From Pseudomonadota bacterium (lineage in GTDB: Bacteria > Pseudomonadota > Alphaproteobacteria > Rhizobiales > Xanthobacteraceae), in assembly GCA_023404675.1 (NCBI GenBank), contig JAEYAW010000029.1, positions 62,001-126,000 on the forward strand: a stretch of 64,000 nt of DNA. The letters are read 5' to 3'. Below, in pieces: positions 26,237-34,633 of this stretch (the stretch's first letter is position 1; each line of letters begins with the position of its first letter). The position numbers were made by a program, and so were the translations under genes. The notes under the pieces are model-generated. The model was not told the origin of the DNA and made no database searches. It saw only the letters and a program-made list of their open reading frames with translations.

Positions 26237-28399
26237 CTATTCGGCGGCCTGAGACGCTCCCGGATTTTCCCTGTTGCCGAGGCGCGCGCGTGACCAGTCC
26301 GCCAGTTCGGACATGATCGCTCGCGTCTCCGGCAGGAACGGAAAGATCGGATAGACGTGAACCGAATCCTGAACCAGCCGCAGCGTGACATCGACGCCCG
26401 CCTCGCGCGCCCGCGCCGCGAGGCGGGTGGTGTCGTCGCGCAGCACCTCGCCCTCGCTCGCGGTCAACAGCAGCGGCGGCATTCCCGCGAGATTGCCGAA
26501 CAGCGGCGAGACCAGCGGATCGGTCGGCTCGTGCCCCTGAAAATAGGACGCACCCATGAAGGTGAGGATGTCGCGGTTCGCGGCCGGGTCGCTGCCGTTG
26601 AACTGGCGTATGCTCTCGCCCGACAGCGTGAGATCGGTGAACGGCGCGGCCGCGAAGAGACCCGCGGGCATCGGATCGCCCGCCATCCGCAACGCAAGAG
26701 CCAGCGCAAGGGCGAGGCCGCCGCCCGCCGACTCTCCCGACAGGATGATGCTGTCCGCTGCGATGCCCCGGCGCAGCAGGGCGCGATAGGCCATGACCGC
26801 GTCGTCGATGGCGGCGGGGTAGGGGTGCTCCGGTGCAAGCCGGTAATCCACCGTGAAGCACACGCCATCGACGGCGGATGCGAGGCGCGAAGCGTATTCG
26901 AGCGAACCGCGCGCCGAGCCGATCAGATAGCCGCCGCCGTGAAAGTGCAGCACGATGTTGGAGGATTTCGCTCCGGCGGGCGCGACGCGCCAGGCGCTGA
27001 CCTCGCCCAGTTCGTCCTCGCTCGCCGCGACATCGGCAGGCAACGGAAAGCTCGTCGTCAGAAAGCGATCATAGGCCTCCCGCAATCCGTCGTGCCCGCG
27101 CGCGACGTCCTCCGGACGGAAGGCGGTCTTCCACATCTGGAAGGCGCGCTGGCTCTCGGAGCGCTCAAGCCGCTTGCCCTCGCGCAGGCCCATGACGTTG
27201 AGCACGTCTCCCGGCGGCTTCTCGGTGGCCGCGATGGCATCATAATCCCAGACCAGTCCCCAGCTCGTTTCCGCGAAGGGATCGATCCGCGCCATGCCTT
27301 TCCAGCGCGCGTTTCGGTTACGGATACGATCGGGATCCGTTTCATGGACCAGCTTCACCACGGCGCGCGCGCCGGCCTGTATGCGCGTCGTGCGGGGAAG
27401 GCGACGCTCCTGATATTCGTGCAGAGCACCCTCGATATCGTTTCCACGGCGCGAGAGCACACGCGCCAGCACCCACGCATCCTCGATGCTCTGGCCCGCG
27501 CCGGCGGCAAGAAACGGCACCATGGGATGGGCGGCGTCGCCGAGCAGGGTGATACGGCCCCGCGTCCAGTTGTCGATCGGATCGCGATAATACATTCCGG
27601 TGATGAAGGCGGTTTCGGTCTGTTCGAGCATCGCGCGGGCGCGCGGCTCGGCATCCTCGAACGAGCGCAGCATTTCGCCGACGTCGCCGCTTTCGCTCCA
27701 CGACTCGCGCTGGACCTCATGAACCGGAACGGAAGCGAGAATGCTGTACAGGTTCCGCGAGCGGACCCAGTAGGTGATGAGCGTTCGTCCCGGCCCCATC
27801 CAGTAATTGCCGCGCTCTTCCAGATTGAGACCTTCAAGTTTCTCGGCCGGAATAAGCGTGCGCCACATCAGGATATTGGCAAAGTGCTTGTCCTCGCGTC
27901 CGCGAAGATGCTCCCGGACGACGGAATGAATGCCGTCGCATCCGACAAGAATATCTCCCCGGAACGTGTCTCCGGTCTGGGTGCGGACCTCGACGCCGTT
28001 GTCGTCCTGCGAGATCGCGACGCACTTCCGGCCGAGGCGAACAATTCCGGGAGGAAGTGCATCCGACAGGATACGGATCAGATCGGCCCGGTGAATGTTA
28101 TACATCGGTGCGCCGTAGCGCGCCGCCGCTTCGTCACCGAGCGGGGCCTGATAGACGATCCGTCCGGTCTTGAGGTCGCGGTAGTCGTAGGAAAGCGGCT
28201 TGACCCCCGCGCTGCCGATCGCAGCCTCCAGCCCCAGTTTCCGCAGGACGATCATCGCGTTGCCGGCGATCTGGATGCCCGCGCCGATCTCGTTCATCGC
28301 CTCGGCCTGTTCGAGAACAACCGGCTCGATCCCGTGATGGCGAAGCGCGATGGCGGCCGTCATGCCGCCAATGCCTCCGCCTGCGATCAACACGCGCAT
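26237..28399 (-). CDS. FAD monooxygenase fused to alpha/beta hydrolase
   Basis: 720 residues in one uninterrupted frame carrying two enzymes. Residues 1 to ~390 are a class A flavin monooxygenase (salicylate/3-hydroxybenzoate hydroxylase type): GxGxxG at 7-12, the DG motif GCDGIHSVVR at 153-162, and the GD motif LLGDAAHPMVP at 285-295. After a ~50-residue linker, residues ~440-710 are a hormone-sensitive-lipase-type hydrolase: oxyanion HGGG at 487-490, nucleophile S557 in GESAGG, acid probably E651 (EGEVLRDD), and H681 (DSVHVYP). A hydroxylase and an ester or lactone hydrolase in one chain suggest consecutive steps on an aromatic or cyclic substrate, which cannot be named. It is divergent from a tetR gene with a palindrome between them. 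Confidence 0.88.
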   Translation of the reverse strand: MRVLIAGGGIGGMTAAIALRHHGIEPVVLEQAEAMNEIGAGIQIAGNAMIVLRKLGLEAAIGSAGVKPLSYDYRDLKTGRIVYQAPLGDEAAARYGAPMYNIHRADLIRILSDALPPGIVRLGRKCVAISQDDNGVEVRTQTGDTFRGDILVGCDGIHSVVREHLRGREDKHFANILMWRTLIPAEKLEGLNLEERGNYWMGPGRTLITYWVRSRNLYSILASVPVHEVQRESWSESGDVGEMLRSFEDAEPRARAMLEQTETAFITGMYYRDPIDNWTRGRITLLGDAAHPMVPFLAAGAGQSIEDAWVLARVLSRRGNDIEGALHEYQERRLPRTTRIQAGARAVVKLVHETDPDRIRNRNARWKGMARIDPFAETSWGLVWDYDAIAATEKPPGDVLNVMGLREGKRLERSESQRAFQMWKTAFRPEDVARGHDGLREAYDRFLTTSFPLPADVAASEDELGEVSAWRVAPAGAKSSNIVLHFHGGGYLIGSARGSLEYASRLASAVDGVCFTVDYRLAPEHPYPAAIDDAVMAYRALLRRGIAADSIILSGESAGGGLALALALALRMAGDPMPAGLFAAAPFTDLTLSGESIRQFNGSDPAANRDILTFMGASYFQGHEPTDPLVSPLFGNLAGMPPLLLTASEGEVLRDDTTRLAARAREAGVDVTLRLVQDSVHVYPIFPFLPETRAIMSELADWSRARLGNRENPGASQAAE

Positions 28400-28420
28400 G
28401 GCGCTCTCCCTTTGCCTTTT

Positions 28421-28438
28421 TTAAGTCATTTCGCTTAA
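28421..28438. promoter_or_regulatory. Candidate TetR operator in divergent promoter
   Basis: The 59-base gap between the fused-enzyme gene and the tetR gene contains TTAAG-N8-CTTAA (28421-28438), an AT-rich palindrome in a GC-rich setting. Its position between two divergent starts is what one expects for an operator shared by the regulator and its target. The regulator-site match is inferred. Confidence 0.45.
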
Positions 28439-28458
28439 TCTGGCCAAACATCGAGGTC

Positions 28459-29154
28459 ATGTCAATCAGGATGCAACGGCACGTGTCGAATCCCTCCGAT
28501 ACAAAAAGCAGGATCAAGGCAGCCGCCCAGTTGCTGTTCGCGCGCAACGGCGTCGACGGCGTGACCGTGCAGCAGATCGTCTCGGCGGCGGGGCAGCGCA
28601 ACAACGCCGCACTGCACTATCATTTCGGATCGAAGGAGGAACTGGTCCGTCAGCTTGTGGTGGACGGAGCGAAAGTGCTGGAGGCGCGCCGTCAGGAAAT
28701 GTTGCGCGACCTCGATGCGCGCACCGCCACGCCGACGGTCCGCGAGCTGCTGCATGTGCTGGTCGGACCGGTGATCGAACTCGGCGAGGACGCGCGGTTT
28801 CGCGGTTACGTAAGGTTCACGTCGCATCTGCAGGCATCGGACCGCAAGGCCTTTCAGGCGGCGCTCGGCGGGCGCTGGAATGCGAGCTATGCGGCGTGCG
28901 TTGCGAAAATCAAGGCGATGCTGCCGTGGCCGCGCGAGCTTGTCGACCAGCGCCTGTCGATCAGCTCGGTCTATGCCAACGCAATCCTGTCCGCGCGGGA
29001 AGCAGCTCTCGAATCCCGCCGGAGCCAGACAGGCCGTATGTGGGACCGCGCCTATACCGCGAGCAATATCATTGACACGCTCGAATGGGTGCTGGTCGGA
29101 GAACCGTCGGCCGAGACACGGGTGCTGATCGCCTCGTCAGGCGGTGCGGCCTGA
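28459..29154 (+). CDS. TetR-family transcriptional regulator
   Basis: 231 residues. The N-terminal TetR HTH spans residues ~15-62 (TKSRIKAAAQLLFARNGVDGVTVQQIVSAAG...ALHYHFGSKEELV). The C-terminal ligand domain is of the kind seen in regulators of degradative genes. ATG 28459 is taken, and an ATG four codons later (28471) is equally possible. Being divergent from the monooxygenase-hydrolase gene with a palindrome between them, it most likely represses that gene and itself until a substrate-like ligand binds. Confidence 0.9.
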   Translation: MSIRMQRHVSNPSDTKSRIKAAAQLLFARNGVDGVTVQQIVSAAGQRNNAALHYHFGSKEELVRQLVVDGAKVLEARRQEMLRDLDARTATPTVRELLHVLVGPVIELGEDARFRGYVRFTSHLQASDRKAFQAALGGRWNASYAACVAKIKAMLPWPRELVDQRLSISSVYANAILSAREAALESRRSQTGRMWDRAYTASNIIDTLEWVLVGEPSAETRVLIASSGGAA

Positions 29155-29164
29155 CGAGGCGATC
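29127..29164. terminator. 16-bp perfect inverted repeat at convergent gene ends
   Basis: GATCGCCTCGTCAGGC (29127-29142), a six-base loop, and GCCTGACGAGGCGATC (29149-29164) form a perfect hairpin. It spans the tetR stop codon and lies just beyond the amidase stop on the other strand. It lacks a T-run but probably acts as a barrier or terminator for both convergent genes. Confidence 0.6.
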
Positions 29165-29192
29165 CGGGACGGTCCTATCGGACCGGGCAGGG

Positions 29193-30629
29193 TCATGACG
29201 CCGCGACGTGAACCTTCGGTCGCCGTCCAGTCCACGGCATCGCTTCTTCCAGCTGCGCGGCGAGGCGCAGCAGGATGTCTTCCGCGCCAAACCGCGCGAC
29301 GAATTGTATCCCGAGCGGAAGGCCTTCGGCGTTCTCCTGAAGCGGAAGGCTGATCGCCGGCTGACCGGTCATGTTGTAGAGCGCCGTGTAGGGCGCGTGT
29401 TCGAACAGATGATCGTACCAGCCCTGCGCATCGAGCGAGGGATCATTCCCCCGGATATGACCGAGCGGGAGAGCCGGGCCGGTGATCGTGGGCGTGAGCA
29501 GAACGTCGTACTCGTTGAAGAACGGCGCGACCGACCGGCAGACCATGTTCGTCAACGCGTCCGCCATCTCCACGTCAAGCAGCTTGAGCTCGGAGCCGTG
29601 CCTGAAGCAGGCCAGCGTCGTGGCTTCGAGCGTGTCGAGCGACGGCGTCCGGCCGTTAATCTGCGAGACGCCGGCGATGCCGGCGGCGAGAAAGCCGCAC
29701 CAGTAGATCAGGTTGGCCTTGTGGAAGAGACCTTCGTCGAAACGCGGCGACGCTTCAGTCACGTCGTGGCCAAGCGTTTCGAGTTGACGGGCCACACGCA
29801 TGACCGCGTCTCGCATCTCGCCGTCCGGCTGCACGCCCATCATCCCCGCGGACGAAACCGCCACCCGCAATTTGCCCACGGGTGCGCCAACTTCATCGAC
29901 ATAACGCCTCGCCGGAGGCGGAATGATGAACGGATCGCCGACGCCCGGCCCCTGAACGGCATCGAGCATCGCGGCACAGTCGCGCACCGTGCGCGTCACG
30001 ACGTGCTCAATGCCAAGACCATGCAGGGGCTGCCCGAATTCCGGGCCGGTGGGGGTTCGGCCGCGGGTCGGCTTCAGGCCGACTACGCCGCAGAACGCGG
30101 CCGGGATGCGGATGGAGCCGCCCCCGTCGTTGGCGTGGGCGATCGGCACGATCCCGGCGGCCACCGCCGCAGACGAGCCTCCGCTCGATCCGCCCGGCGA
30201 GCGGCCGGTATCCCACGGATTGCGGGTCGGGCCATAGAGCACCGGCTCGGTCGTGAGCGAGAACCCCATCTCCGGTGTGTTGGTCCGGCCGAGAGTGACA
30301 ACTCCGGCCGCCCTGAACCGACGCATCAGCTCGGTGTCGTGCGGTGAAACGAACGTCTCGTTGATCAGCCGGCTGCCCATGTCGCAACGGACGCCCTCCG
30401 CATGCAGAACCAGATCCTTGATGAGGAAGGGCAGCCCGGCGAACGGCGCCTCCGAGGACGCGGACGCTGGAACGGGCTCGATCCGCCCGATCACGGCATT
30501 CAGCTCCGGGTTGACCGCGTCGATCGCCCGCTGCGCAACCTCGACCAGTTCCGCCGAACTGATCTGTCGGGTGCGCACCAGTTCGGCGAGCCCCATGCCA
30601 TCGTAGCGCGCGTATTCATCAAGGTTCAT
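29193..30629 (-). CDS. Amidase (amidase-signature family)
   Basis: 478 residues. The Ser-cisSer-Lys triad of the amidase signature family is visible: K71 in LPFLIKDL, S148 in SPGGSSGGSS, and nucleophile S172 in NDGGGSIRIPA. Family members hydrolyse aliphatic or aryl amides, or carbamates. The exact substrate is not readable, and the GatA role is unlikely because gatB and gatC are absent. The ATG at 30629 fits the family start (DLDEYARYDGMGLAELVR-like). It lies between the TetR and LuxR regulators and may belong to the same catabolic block as the fused enzyme. Confidence 0.9.
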   Translation of the reverse strand: MNLDEYARYDGMGLAELVRTRQISSAELVEVAQRAIDAVNPELNAVIGRIEPVPASASSEAPFAGLPFLIKDLVLHAEGVRCDMGSRLINETFVSPHDTELMRRFRAAGVVTLGRTNTPEMGFSLTTEPVLYGPTRNPWDTGRSPGGSSGGSSAAVAAGIVPIAHANDGGGSIRIPAAFCGVVGLKPTRGRTPTGPEFGQPLHGLGIEHVVTRTVRDCAAMLDAVQGPGVGDPFIIPPPARRYVDEVGAPVGKLRVAVSSAGMMGVQPDGEMRDAVMRVARQLETLGHDVTEASPRFDEGLFHKANLIYWCGFLAAGIAGVSQINGRTPSLDTLEATTLACFRHGSELKLLDVEMADALTNMVCRSVAPFFNEYDVLLTPTITGPALPLGHIRGNDPSLDAQGWYDHLFEHAPYTALYNMTGQPAISLPLQENAEGLPLGIQFVARFGAEDILLRLAAQLEEAMPWTGRRPKVHVAAS

Positions 30630-30744
30630 CTCGGCCGTCTCCTGCCAGCTTGAATGCTGAGCGGATTATCGGCCGGCGCCGGCGCGCCGCGCCATCGGTC
30701 AGATGTTCCACCCGGGCCGCGCCCGGGGGATAAACTGGAGGCGG

Positions 30745-31737
30745 TCAGGAGGCGTCCGTATCTTCCATCAGACGAGCCATCGCAGTCCTGCTGGACACAC
30801 CGAGCTTCTCATAAATCGCACGCAGATGATGACGCACGGTAAAGGGAGAACATCCAAGCTCGCGTGCGATCTCCTTATAGGAGAGCCCCTCGCGATACCA
30901 CATCACAATCTCGGACTCGCGTGGCGACAGGCGATCGAGAACGCTGCGCGGGCGCGCCTGGACGACCGCGAGATCATGATGACGCCAGTTTCCAAAGGAC
31001 AACAGGCGGGTGGAGCAGGCCCGGCCTGCGAAGATCTGCGACGTGAGCGCGAGCGGCAGATCGAAGCCGTTCCAGCACGGCCATTCGCTCCGTACGAGTT
31101 CGATGAAAGAGGGGTCGCTGACGTGGATCAGGCCGTGCCGATCGATGACGGCGAACCCTCTGCGAGGTGTCGACAGGCCCGCGCGCAGGCGTTCGAGATG
31201 CGCCAGCCAGTTGGCATGCCAGGCGGCCGACAGATGGGGCAGAACGATTTCTTCGAAACAGCGATCGGAACGGTCGAACCGGGACTCGCCTTTATCGCGA
31301 TAAAGCGACAGGAACGAATAGAGATCCGGCGCATGTCCGACGTGGGCGACCGACATCGCGTTCTCGATTCCGAAGCGCTCGCCCATCGCGTGAAAATCGC
31401 GGTGCGCCAGATCGTAAGTGTGCACGCTGGTCGCAACGCCCGGCCTTGCGATGACGCGCGAGGCAAGGTCATCCTTATGCTTGATCGCCTCCCAGTGGTG
31501 CAGGAATTCCGCAGGCAGCGCATCGACCGTACCGCGATGAACGGTGAGGGACGCGTCCGCGCGGATCACGCCCCAGAACGCGGAGCGGAAAGGCAACGCG
31601 ACGCGAAGGCGTTCCAGGACGGATCGTTGAAACTGTTCGACAGGCAGCGAGCGGGACATGCCGTAAAGATCGAGAAGAAAGCCGCCCGTCTTGCGGGCAA
31701 GGCTCTCGTCACGCGATCCTGAAGCCTGTGCACCCAT
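30745..31737 (-). CDS. LuxR-family (HTH) transcriptional regulator
   Basis: 330 residues. The C-terminal ~60 are a LuxR/GerE HTH: LSPRESEIVMWYREGLSYKEIARELGCSPFTVRHHLRAIYEKLGVSSRTAM. The N-terminal ~250 residues have no recognisable receiver or autoinducer domain. They hold a His/Trp-rich sensor region of unknown type (HLSAAWHANWLAHLERL, a PAS-like LRAGLSTPRRGFAVIDRHG stretch). It is encoded just upstream of the amidase gene (115 bases between), in the same direction, so it may control it. Confidence 0.87.
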   Translation of the reverse strand: MGAQASGSRDESLARKTGGFLLDLYGMSRSLPVEQFQRSVLERLRVALPFRSAFWGVIRADASLTVHRGTVDALPAEFLHHWEAIKHKDDLASRVIARPGVATSVHTYDLAHRDFHAMGERFGIENAMSVAHVGHAPDLYSFLSLYRDKGESRFDRSDRCFEEIVLPHLSAAWHANWLAHLERLRAGLSTPRRGFAVIDRHGLIHVSDPSFIELVRSEWPCWNGFDLPLALTSQIFAGRACSTRLLSFGNWRHHDLAVVQARPRSVLDRLSPRESEIVMWYREGLSYKEIARELGCSPFTVRHHLRAIYEKLGVSSRTAMARLMEDTDAS

Positions 31738-31839
31738 AACGCTGCAAAACCCTGCTTTCGGTCCGACACGAACGTCAAGGGCGTCAGCCTAATGGTCCGC
31801 GGGCCACGTCCGCAAGCTTCTCAGGGCTATTTCAGGATT

Positions 31840-31857
31840 CCGGAATGCCGATTCCGG
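31840..31857 (-). terminator. Possible terminator hairpin after cysK
   Basis: CCGGAAT (31840-31846), GCCG, ATTCCGG (31851-31857) form a seven-base perfect stem directly after the cysK stop on the minus strand. No T-run follows, so strength is uncertain. Confidence 0.4.
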
Positions 31858-31858
31858 C

Positions 31859-32899
31859 TCACGTCCCGATCAATGGGGGCTTGAGCGTGCTTTTGCGCTC
31901 CAGCCAGTCCGGAACGGGAAGGTTCTTCGAGCGCATGAAGTCCGGGTTGAACAGCTTCGACTGATAGCGCGATCCGCTGTCGCAGAGGATGGTCACAATG
32001 GTGTGGCCCGGGCCCAGTTCTTTGGCGAGACGGACGGCGCCGGCAATGTTCACGCCGGAGGAGCCGCCGAGGCACAGCCCCTCGTGTTCGACAAGGCCGT
32101 AGATCGTGAGCACGGCTTCCTCGTCCTCGATCAGGAATGCATCGTCGACCTTGGCGTCGGCGATCACCGGCGTGATGCGGCCAAGTCCGATCCCCTCGGT
32201 GATCGAACTGCCCGGGGTGGCCTTGGCCACGCCATTCCTGAACAGCTCGTACATCGCGGCGCCGCGCGGATCGGCGACGGCGATGACGATGTCGCTCTTT
32301 TTCTCGCGAAGGAAAGCAGCGGTGCCCGCAAGCGTTCCTCCGGTCCCGATCGAACAGATGAAGCCATCGACCTTGCCCTGGGTCTGGTCCCAGATCTCCG
32401 GGCCGGTCGAAACATAATGCGCTTTCGGGTTGTCGAGGTTGTTCCACTGGTCGGCGAACAGCACGCCGTTCGGCTCGGTCTTGCGCAGGTCGTCCGCGAG
32501 GCGTTTGGCGATATGCTGATAGTTGTTCGGATCGGAATAGGGGAGCGCGGGCACCTCGACCAGTTCTGCGCCGCACAGCCGCAGCATGTCCTTCTTTTCC
32601 TGCGACTGCGTCTCCGGGATCACGATCACCGTCCGATAGCCGCGCGCGGCCGCAACCACCGCGAGGCCGATCCCCGTATTTCCGGCGGTACCTTCCAGCA
32701 CCAGTCCACCCGGCTTCAGGTCGCCGCGTTTTTCCGCCTCGAGGATCATCTGCTTGCCGGCGCGATCTTTCACCGACTGGCCCGGATTCATGAACTCGGC
32801 CTTGCCGAGAATCGTGCAGCCGGTCGCCTCCGACGCGCGGGTCAGCTTGATGAGCGGCGTGTTGCCGATGGCCTCGATGACGTCTGTGCGGATGTCCAT
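31859..32899 (-). CDS. cysK: Cysteine synthase A (O-acetylserine sulfhydrylase)
   Basis: 346 residues, PLP fold type II. The PLP lysine is K44 in NPGQSVKDRAG, the substrate loop is EGTAGNTGIGLA, and the phosphate-binding glycine loop is SIGTGGTLAG. It makes L-cysteine from O-acetylserine and sulfide. It is a little longer than the ~310-residue classic CysK because of a C-terminal extension (FNPDFMRSKNLPVPDWLERKS), which is typical of alphaproteobacterial cysteine synthases. The frame stays open far upstream as a shadow of the efflux operon, and the ATG at 32899 is chosen because the family starts at MDIRTDVIEAIGNTPL. Confidence 0.94.
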   Translation of the reverse strand: MDIRTDVIEAIGNTPLIKLTRASEATGCTILGKAEFMNPGQSVKDRAGKQMILEAEKRGDLKPGGLVLEGTAGNTGIGLAVVAAARGYRTVIVIPETQSQEKKDMLRLCGAELVEVPALPYSDPNNYQHIAKRLADDLRKTEPNGVLFADQWNNLDNPKAHYVSTGPEIWDQTQGKVDGFICSIGTGGTLAGTAAFLREKKSDIVIAVADPRGAAMYELFRNGVAKATPGSSITEGIGLGRITPVIADAKVDDAFLIEDEEAVLTIYGLVEHEGLCLGGSSGVNIAGAVRLAKELGPGHTIVTILCDSGSRYQSKLFNPDFMRSKNLPVPDWLERKSTLKPPLIGT

Positions 32900-33133
32900 T
32901 GATTTAGTCCGGCTTGTCTGCGTGCGGGTGGGCGGGGGACGGTAGTGGAGGCATTCCGCCCGCACAAGGGCAGGTTGATGTCTTCTTCCGGCGTGGAACC
33001 CGCCGGGGCGGCGCTCAAGACTGTGAATCCGCAGATGAAATCTTGGTAAGGCAGGCGATCCCGGACGATCCCGGGCTGTCCGCGCCCCTGGCGGCGGGCT
33101 ATAGAATGCGGGAATTGTCATCAGGAATCGGCC

Positions 33134-34633
33134 GTGAGTTCCCCTGTTCTGCAACATCGGCGCGCCTTGTCCGGTCGCGCCGTAGTCCGGCGGGGAGGGC
33201 CGCATGGCCCGGCGCTGCGTCTTGGACTGGTCATGCTCGCGGCGGCGACGCTGGGCGGCTGCATCACCAGTGACGATCTGCCCAATACGGCGCTCGATGT
33301 GCCGAACGCTTACAAGTACGACGCCAGCCGGAAGGACACCACGCCACCGCCGCTCGACTGGTGGCGCAATTTCCGCTCCCGCGAACTGACGCAGCTCATG
33401 GAAGAAGCGCAGACCGTCAATCTGGACATCGCAGCCGCCTCGGCCCGCATCCTCCAGGCGGATGCGCAGGCGCGCATCGCGGGAGCTGCCTTGCTGCCGA
33501 CGCTCTCGACGACCGAGCAGGCCACCCGCTCGCGCAGTTCGACCGCCGTGAGCAGCAGTTCGACGACAATTTCGGGACGCGAGATCACCTCCTATTCGGC
33601 GTCGCTCAGCGCCAGCTACGAGATCGATTTCTGGGGGAAGAACCGCGACGCCGCGCTGGCCGCCGAGGAGACCGCCAATTCGACACGGTTCGACCGGGAC
33701 GTGGTGGCCCTGACGACAATGGCCAGCGTCGCGAACGCCTATTTCCAGGTGCTGGCCGCGCAGGACCGCATCCGTATCGCCAACAGCAATATCGCCAGCG
33801 CCAGCCGGATCCTCGACGCGATCCGCCAGCGGCTTCAGGCCGGGACGGGAACGGACCTCGACGTCGCCCAGCAGGAAAGCGTGCTTGCCAACCAGCGCGC
33901 GTCCGTACCGGCGCTGCGCCAGACGCTCCAGCAGAACACGACCGCTCTGGCGCTGCTCGTCTCGCGCCCGGTCGAACGGGTGAATGTCGCCGGGGGCTCG
34001 CTTAACCGGATCGCGATTCCCCGCGTCACGCCCGGACTGCCATCCGAGCTGCTCACCCAGCGCCCCGATATCCGCCGGCAGGAAGCGCAACTGGCCTCCG
34101 CCACCGCCAACGTGGGAAATGCGCGGGCGCAATTCTTCCCCACGATCACGCTGACGGGCACCGGCGGCTACCAGAGCGCGGCGCTCGCCGCCCTGTTCCA
34201 GCCGCAGGCCGCGTTCTTCAACGTCGCGGCCGGCCTGACGCAGCCGATCTTCGATGGCGGCCGTATCCTTGGAAACTTCGAGTATAGCAAGGCGCGACAG
34301 GACGAACTCCTGCAAACCTACCGGAAGACCGTGGTCTCCGCCTTCACCGACGTCAACAACGCGCTGATCGCCATCCGTCAGACTTCGGACCGCCTGCGCC
34401 TTCAGCGCGACGTGGTGTCCACGTCACGCAGGGCCTTCGATCTGGCCGAACAGCAGCTGCGCGCGGGTACGGCGGATATCGTGACGGTCCTGAACACACA
34501 ACTGACGTTGTTTCAGGCCGAAGATGCACTGGTGCAGACCCAGCTCGCGCGACTGCAGGCCATTGTAAGCCTGTATCAGGCGCTCGGCGGTGGCTGGGGC
34601 CCGAAGACCGAGAGGCTTGTCGATGCTCTTTAA
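33134..34633 (+). CDS. NodT-type efflux outer-membrane lipoprotein
   Basis: 499 residues. Signal peptide with a lipobox (LGGC, lipid-attached C43), then two OEP repeats as in TolC/OprM (SLSASYEIDFWGKNRDAALAAEE; LAATAQDRIRIANSNI-type helices). It forms the trimeric outer-membrane channel for the RND pump encoded next. GTG 33134 is the start that gives a proper lipoprotein signal, though the N-terminal region before the hydrophobic stretch is long and basic. The adaptor gene overlaps its end by 11 bases. Confidence 0.92.
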   Translation: MSSPVLQHRRALSGRAVVRRGGPHGPALRLGLVMLAAATLGGCITSDDLPNTALDVPNAYKYDASRKDTTPPPLDWWRNFRSRELTQLMEEAQTVNLDIAAASARILQADAQARIAGAALLPTLSTTEQATRSRSSTAVSSSSTTISGREITSYSASLSASYEIDFWGKNRDAALAAEETANSTRFDRDVVALTTMASVANAYFQVLAAQDRIRIANSNIASASRILDAIRQRLQAGTGTDLDVAQQESVLANQRASVPALRQTLQQNTTALALLVSRPVERVNVAGGSLNRIAIPRVTPGLPSELLTQRPDIRRQEAQLASATANVGNARAQFFPTITLTGTGGYQSAALAALFQPQAAFFNVAAGLTQPIFDGGRILGNFEYSKARQDELLQTYRKTVVSAFTDVNNALIAIRQTSDRLRLQRDVVSTSRRAFDLAEQQLRAGTADIVTVLNTQLTLFQAEDALVQTQLARLQAIVSLYQALGGGWGPKTERLVDAL

